Below, one piece after another: positions 61,298-64,000 of a DNA stretch of 64,000 nucleotides. How positions within the stretch are numbered: position 1 is the first letter of the stretch; the number at the start of each line of letters is the position of its first letter. Origin of the DNA: CAZIUL01 sp964542475 (GTDB lineage: Bacteria > Planctomycetota > B15-G4 > CAYZWU01); the NCBI GenBank assembly GCA_964542475.1, contig CAZIUL010000004.1, positions 62,001 through 126,000 on the forward strand, written 5' to 3'. Under the pieces are notes generated by a model. It made no database searches. It saw only the letters and a program-made list of their open reading frames with translations, and was not told where the DNA came from. The translations under genes and the position numbers were made by a program.

Positions 61298-62191
61298 TCA
61301 TCGGCGCTCCAAGAGTTCTCTGTTCACCTCTCTCATTGAAAACCCTGGAATCTTATTCAGGGAGCCGAGATAAGCTGCATCTTTGTAGAGAAAGGTGAGT
61401 ATCTTGTCGCAAAGGCCCTGAGGTGCAATGTGAAGAGCCTTGAGAGCTCGCGTTGTGTTAAGCACGAGTGAAGCGCTCATAGGAAAAGGAAGACGTTTTT
61501 TTTGATAGACTTCTTCGAGCATGGCCATGAAACGGTTGAAATCCACAGGTTCGTTGAAAAGCCTGTAAACACCCGGTTCCACATCGGTCCCGCACGCAGC
61601 GATCACCGCTGCAGCCACATCATCCATGTACACCGGGAAAACCTGCGTCCCCTTTCCCGCAAACCTGATCCGGAGAGGCAGTTTCCTGACAGCGGAGGTG
61701 AGCATTTTAAAAGGTCCTCCGGGATCTTCGTCAACAACGAGTCCGCACACTAGAGAACATCCCCCCCTCTGTGTTACGAACCGTGTCGCTTCCGCTTTGG
61801 CCTTACCGTACGTGCTGAGAGCTCCAGGGCATCCTGCCACTGACGAGATGAACACGAAGTTCGAGGGCCTGTGAAGCGGCTCCATCAACTCCCTGACCAT
61901 GAACTCATTCACATTCACGACATCATCAAAACAGGATCCGCGACTCCAGGCAAAATGAAACAGCCTGTCAGCCTTTGCGATCAGCTCTTTCGCCCCCTCG
62001 GGCAGGGGACCGCTCAGATCAACAGCGGTACAATCAACACCGCAAAGAACGCTTGCTCCATCGACATTGTCGTCCCATCTAGGGGAAACAAAAGCATGCA
62101 CATCGATATGCTGCTCTTTTTTCAGCGCAGCAACCGCTCTACTGCCAAGGTATGAGTTTGCTCCAGTCACAACAACTGTTGTTTCAGCCAC
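61298..62191 (-). CDS. NAD(P)-dependent epimerase/dehydratase
   Basis: 297 residues from GTG 62191, preceded by GGAG; the frame is open to 62305 but would overlap the GMC gene. Rossmann loop VVVTGANSYLGSRAVAALKK. The family YxxxK is present as STYGKAKAEATRF. FISSVAGCPGA, and FPVYMDDVAAAVIAA follow. Short-chain extended SDR acting on a nucleotide sugar or on a related polyol. It lies between the GMC oxidoreductase and the GtrA/GT-C gene, so glycan precursor formation is likely. Confidence 0.8.
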   Translation of the reverse strand: MAETTVVVTGANSYLGSRAVAALKKEQHIDVHAFVSPRWDDNVDGASVLCGVDCTAVDLSGPLPEGAKELIAKADRLFHFAWSRGSCFDDVVNVNEFMVRELMEPLHRPSNFVFISSVAGCPGALSTYGKAKAEATRFVTQRGGCSLVCGLVVDEDPGGPFKMLTSAVRKLPLRIRFAGKGTQVFPVYMDDVAAAVIAACGTDVEPGVYRLFNEPVDFNRFMAMLEEVYQKKRLPFPMSASLVLNTTRALKALHIAPQGLCDKILTFLYKDAAYLGSLNKIPGFSMREVNRELLERR

Positions 62192-62205
62192 CAAAAGTCT
62201 CCATT

Positions 62206-63810
62206 TCAGCTTGCCATTGCCCCCGCAGCAGTTCTGCAGGCATTTGCCATAATTGTAAAGGTCAACGAAACAGCCGGCAGGTCGGGAAAACAAGCTGAAT
62301 CGCACAAATAGACGTTGGGCATAATCTCGCCGCTCGACGGAACGTCCACCACTTTCCCGCCATAAGGCAGTGTAGATGCATAGTGAGAGTTGATCTTTTG
62401 CAGGATCGGTTTCGAAAAAGGGATCCAGAAGCCTTCACGGTTGACAGCTTTTCTGATGCTGGACATGAGTGCGGGCACGCACTTTTCGTTGGCGCTCCCG
62501 GCTGTCTCGAAAACCATACTGTCGTCCTTCAGGCACGCCTTGTATGAAGGAGAGTCCTTGCCGTTTACATAGAGCCTCCCCCAGAACAGCCTTCTTCTTA
62601 ATATGCCGGAGAGCGGGCGGAACAGGCGCCAGAGGCGCGGAGGGATGTTGTAACGCCAAAGGTAATCAAAGTTGGGGTACACCTGCACCTGTGCGAATGA
62701 ATTGTCTTCAGCAAAAGGAATGCAGCCAAAGATCAGGTTCGACAGGGAGAGGTAGCTGTCATGCCTGTCCTTCGCGCTCTTCAAACCCTTGTAAATGATT
62801 GGAAAAACATACACTGCATTGTCAGCCATCTCCGACACTTCATCCAGGCCTTGGGAACGCATTACTATTTCTGTCGTGCCCGGGCAACCCGCGCAAAGGA
62901 ATATCTTTGAAAAACCGGAAAAGGTTTGTTCAATGCCGTCACTGCCGTCAACATCAGAAAAGCCGCTGTTTCTGTTTGCCGGATCCTCCCTGTTGCCCGC
63001 CCTGTTCCCTTCACGGTTCCGGGTTAGCCGGACCCGGAGGGCTCCCCTTTCAGAATCTACCGCGAGAACCCTGCCTCTCACCAGCGATGTGATCTTGTTA
63101 TCCTCGAGCCAGGCTTCAATTGTGTTCCTTGTGGAATACACGGAACCTGCAAAGCACCCCACGAGGCACTCGCCGCAGTAAACACAGCTGTTGGGCAGGC
63201 TTTCCCTGGTTTCCAGTGTGCACCGGTTAACCCCTGAAACCAGCCTGTACTCTCCGCCGGAGTCGGCTTCACTGTTCACAACATCATTCAGCAGGGAAAG
63301 CATTGGTGTCAACCGAATTGGCGGCAGGTTGGAATAGTCCCGTAAAAAGTACTCGCTCAGACCATCATTCTTCCCGCTGATGCCGATTATGTCCGCCATC
63401 TCCCTGTAATAAGGCTCAAGGACATCGAGGCTGAACGGCCACGAAGAAAGCTCCCTTTCGGTGAAGGGAAGAATGGTTCCACCCCAATAATTGGTCAGGC
63501 CGCCGAGCGACTCACTCTTGAAAAGACCGCTCTGGCCATGAAGGAAGTACCGGGGAATATCTCCGCCGAAATGGGTTTTAGGCGGTGGAAACTTGAAGGT
63601 GTGGCCATCGTAGATGGCCCGGTATAGCTCGTCGTAAAACTCAGCAATCCACTCGGGGGACGCGTCATAATCCGGCGGCTCACGAGAGATCGGCTTTCCC
63701 ACATCAAATACAGTAATCTCGATGTTGGATTGTTTTCCAATGAGAGCTTTGAGAGCGCCGAGGCCCGCAGCGCCCGTTCCCACTACAGCTACCTTTATGG
63801 GTCCTATCAT
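62206..63810 (-). CDS. GMC-family oxidoreductase
   Basis: 534 residues from ATG 63810 (the longer frame to 63831 is possible; ribosome site weak). FAD Rossmann motif VAVVGTGAAGLGALKALIGK, SLGGLTNYWGGTILPF (GMC signature-like), CVYCGECLVGCFAGS with C-x2-C-x2-C-x3-C, which occurs in some GMC members, and the C-terminal NVYLCDSACFPDLPAVSLTF with TIMANACR. It oxidises an alcohol of a sugar or polyol. It is followed by the epimerase with a 14-base gap. The N-terminal half has ~380 unusual residues of charged spacer (GNRAGNREDPANRN). Confidence 0.8.
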   Translation of the reverse strand: MIGPIKVAVVGTGAAGLGALKALIGKQSNIEITVFDVGKPISREPPDYDASPEWIAEFYDELYRAIYDGHTFKFPPPKTHFGGDIPRYFLHGQSGLFKSESLGGLTNYWGGTILPFTERELSSWPFSLDVLEPYYREMADIIGISGKNDGLSEYFLRDYSNLPPIRLTPMLSLLNDVVNSEADSGGEYRLVSGVNRCTLETRESLPNSCVYCGECLVGCFAGSVYSTRNTIEAWLEDNKITSLVRGRVLAVDSERGALRVRLTRNREGNRAGNREDPANRNSGFSDVDGSDGIEQTFSGFSKIFLCAGCPGTTEIVMRSQGLDEVSEMADNAVYVFPIIYKGLKSAKDRHDSYLSLSNLIFGCIPFAEDNSFAQVQVYPNFDYLWRYNIPPRLWRLFRPLSGILRRRLFWGRLYVNGKDSPSYKACLKDDSMVFETAGSANEKCVPALMSSIRKAVNREGFWIPFSKPILQKINSHYASTLPYGGKVVDVPSSGEIMPNVYLCDSACFPDLPAVSLTFTIMANACRTAAGAMAS

Positions 63811-63890
63811 ACTCAAGCAGTCCAAAAGCACCGACCAAACGCTCGAATCCTCAAACTCGAAAGATACGTCGAAAGTTGGGTATTAAAAGT

Positions 63891-63955
63891 TTAATCCGCA
63901 TATTTCATCCTCTTCTGCTGCCCCGCCTAAACTGCGCTGTGGCTGCGTTCCCGGC
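63891..63955. repeat. palindromic repeat family, half copy E
   Basis: TTTAATCCGCATATTTCATC followed by CTCTTCTGCTGCCCCGCC and TGTGGCTGCGTTCCC. One arm only, upstream of the GMC gene. Confidence 0.75.
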
Positions 63956-64000
63956 TCGTGTTTTCGGGCGTGTGCAACGCAACAGGGCAGGTCAGAACTG

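Overview
The window is a draft contig from an uncultivated Gram-negative-type bacterium. OprB-type porin, LPP20-type lipoproteins and several lipobox signal peptides point to an outer membrane. A run of 100 N at 20222-20321 marks a scaffold join, so this is probably a metagenome or single-cell assembly. GTG and TTG starts with good Shine-Dalgarno sites are frequent. A Minf_1886-family gene and a TPR protein carrying RNA polymerase alpha C-terminal domains are suggestive of a Planctomycetota/PVC-like lineage, but I hold that assignment with low confidence.

Layout. 1-9.8 kb (minus strand): a partial Minf_1886 gene, ricT-holB-tmk, an AT-rich gap with three DnaA-box-like sites, a divergent dnaA, a large TPR metallopeptidase, a DapL-like aminotransferase and ssb. 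10-18 kb: a PilZ gene, then prmC, a zinc-ribbon membrane protein, prfA, rpmE, a DUF192 gene, maf, an endonuclease-III-like gene, rpsP and ffh. 18.4-26.9 kb: a methyltransferase-like gene, the porin broken by the N gap, a broken TauE/SafE transporter locus, an S9 peptidase, murA, a HEAT-repeat protein and hinT. 27.3-29.9 kb (plus strand): the TPR/alpha-CTD protein, ruvA and a NUDIX gene.

29.9-31.9 kb is a 1.9-kb AT-rich insert (a ChbG/HpnK deacetylase and a sulfotransferase) bounded by a ~94-bp direct repeat that carries the ends of both flanking genes. 31.9-44.8 kb is a minus-strand block read as one long operon from 44795 down: dehydroquinate-synthase-type sugar-phosphate cyclase, cupin, nucleotidyltransferase, ROK kinase, DegT aminotransferase, GH4-type NAD enzyme, radical SAM/SPASM protein, sugar-phosphate isomerase/epimerase, three unfamiliar proteins (one with a thymidylate-kinase-like domain), a NUDIX hydrolase, then a GT4 glycosyltransferase. 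This set has the ingredients of an activated aminocyclitol or pseudosugar pathway, and it is the best candidate here for an undescribed system.

45-57 kb: a methyltransferase, a protein with an internal duplication, then a cell-envelope group (large LPP20-type lipoprotein, CHASE2 nucleotide cyclase, two more lipoproteins, SH3/M48 protease) and ptsI. 57.5-64 kb: tRNA-Arg(ACG), a GNAT protein, a GtrA/GT-C membrane glycosyltransferase, an NAD-dependent epimerase and a GMC oxidoreductase.

A family of ~180-bp imperfect palindromes is scattered through the right two-thirds (three full copies, two half copies and a short remnant). Other intergenic repeats include two hairpins of the GTAGGGGCGACC type, one of which supplies the 3' end of a gene, and a purine-rich/ACCACGGATG repeat. 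No CRISPR array, rRNA, transposase or integrase is visible.
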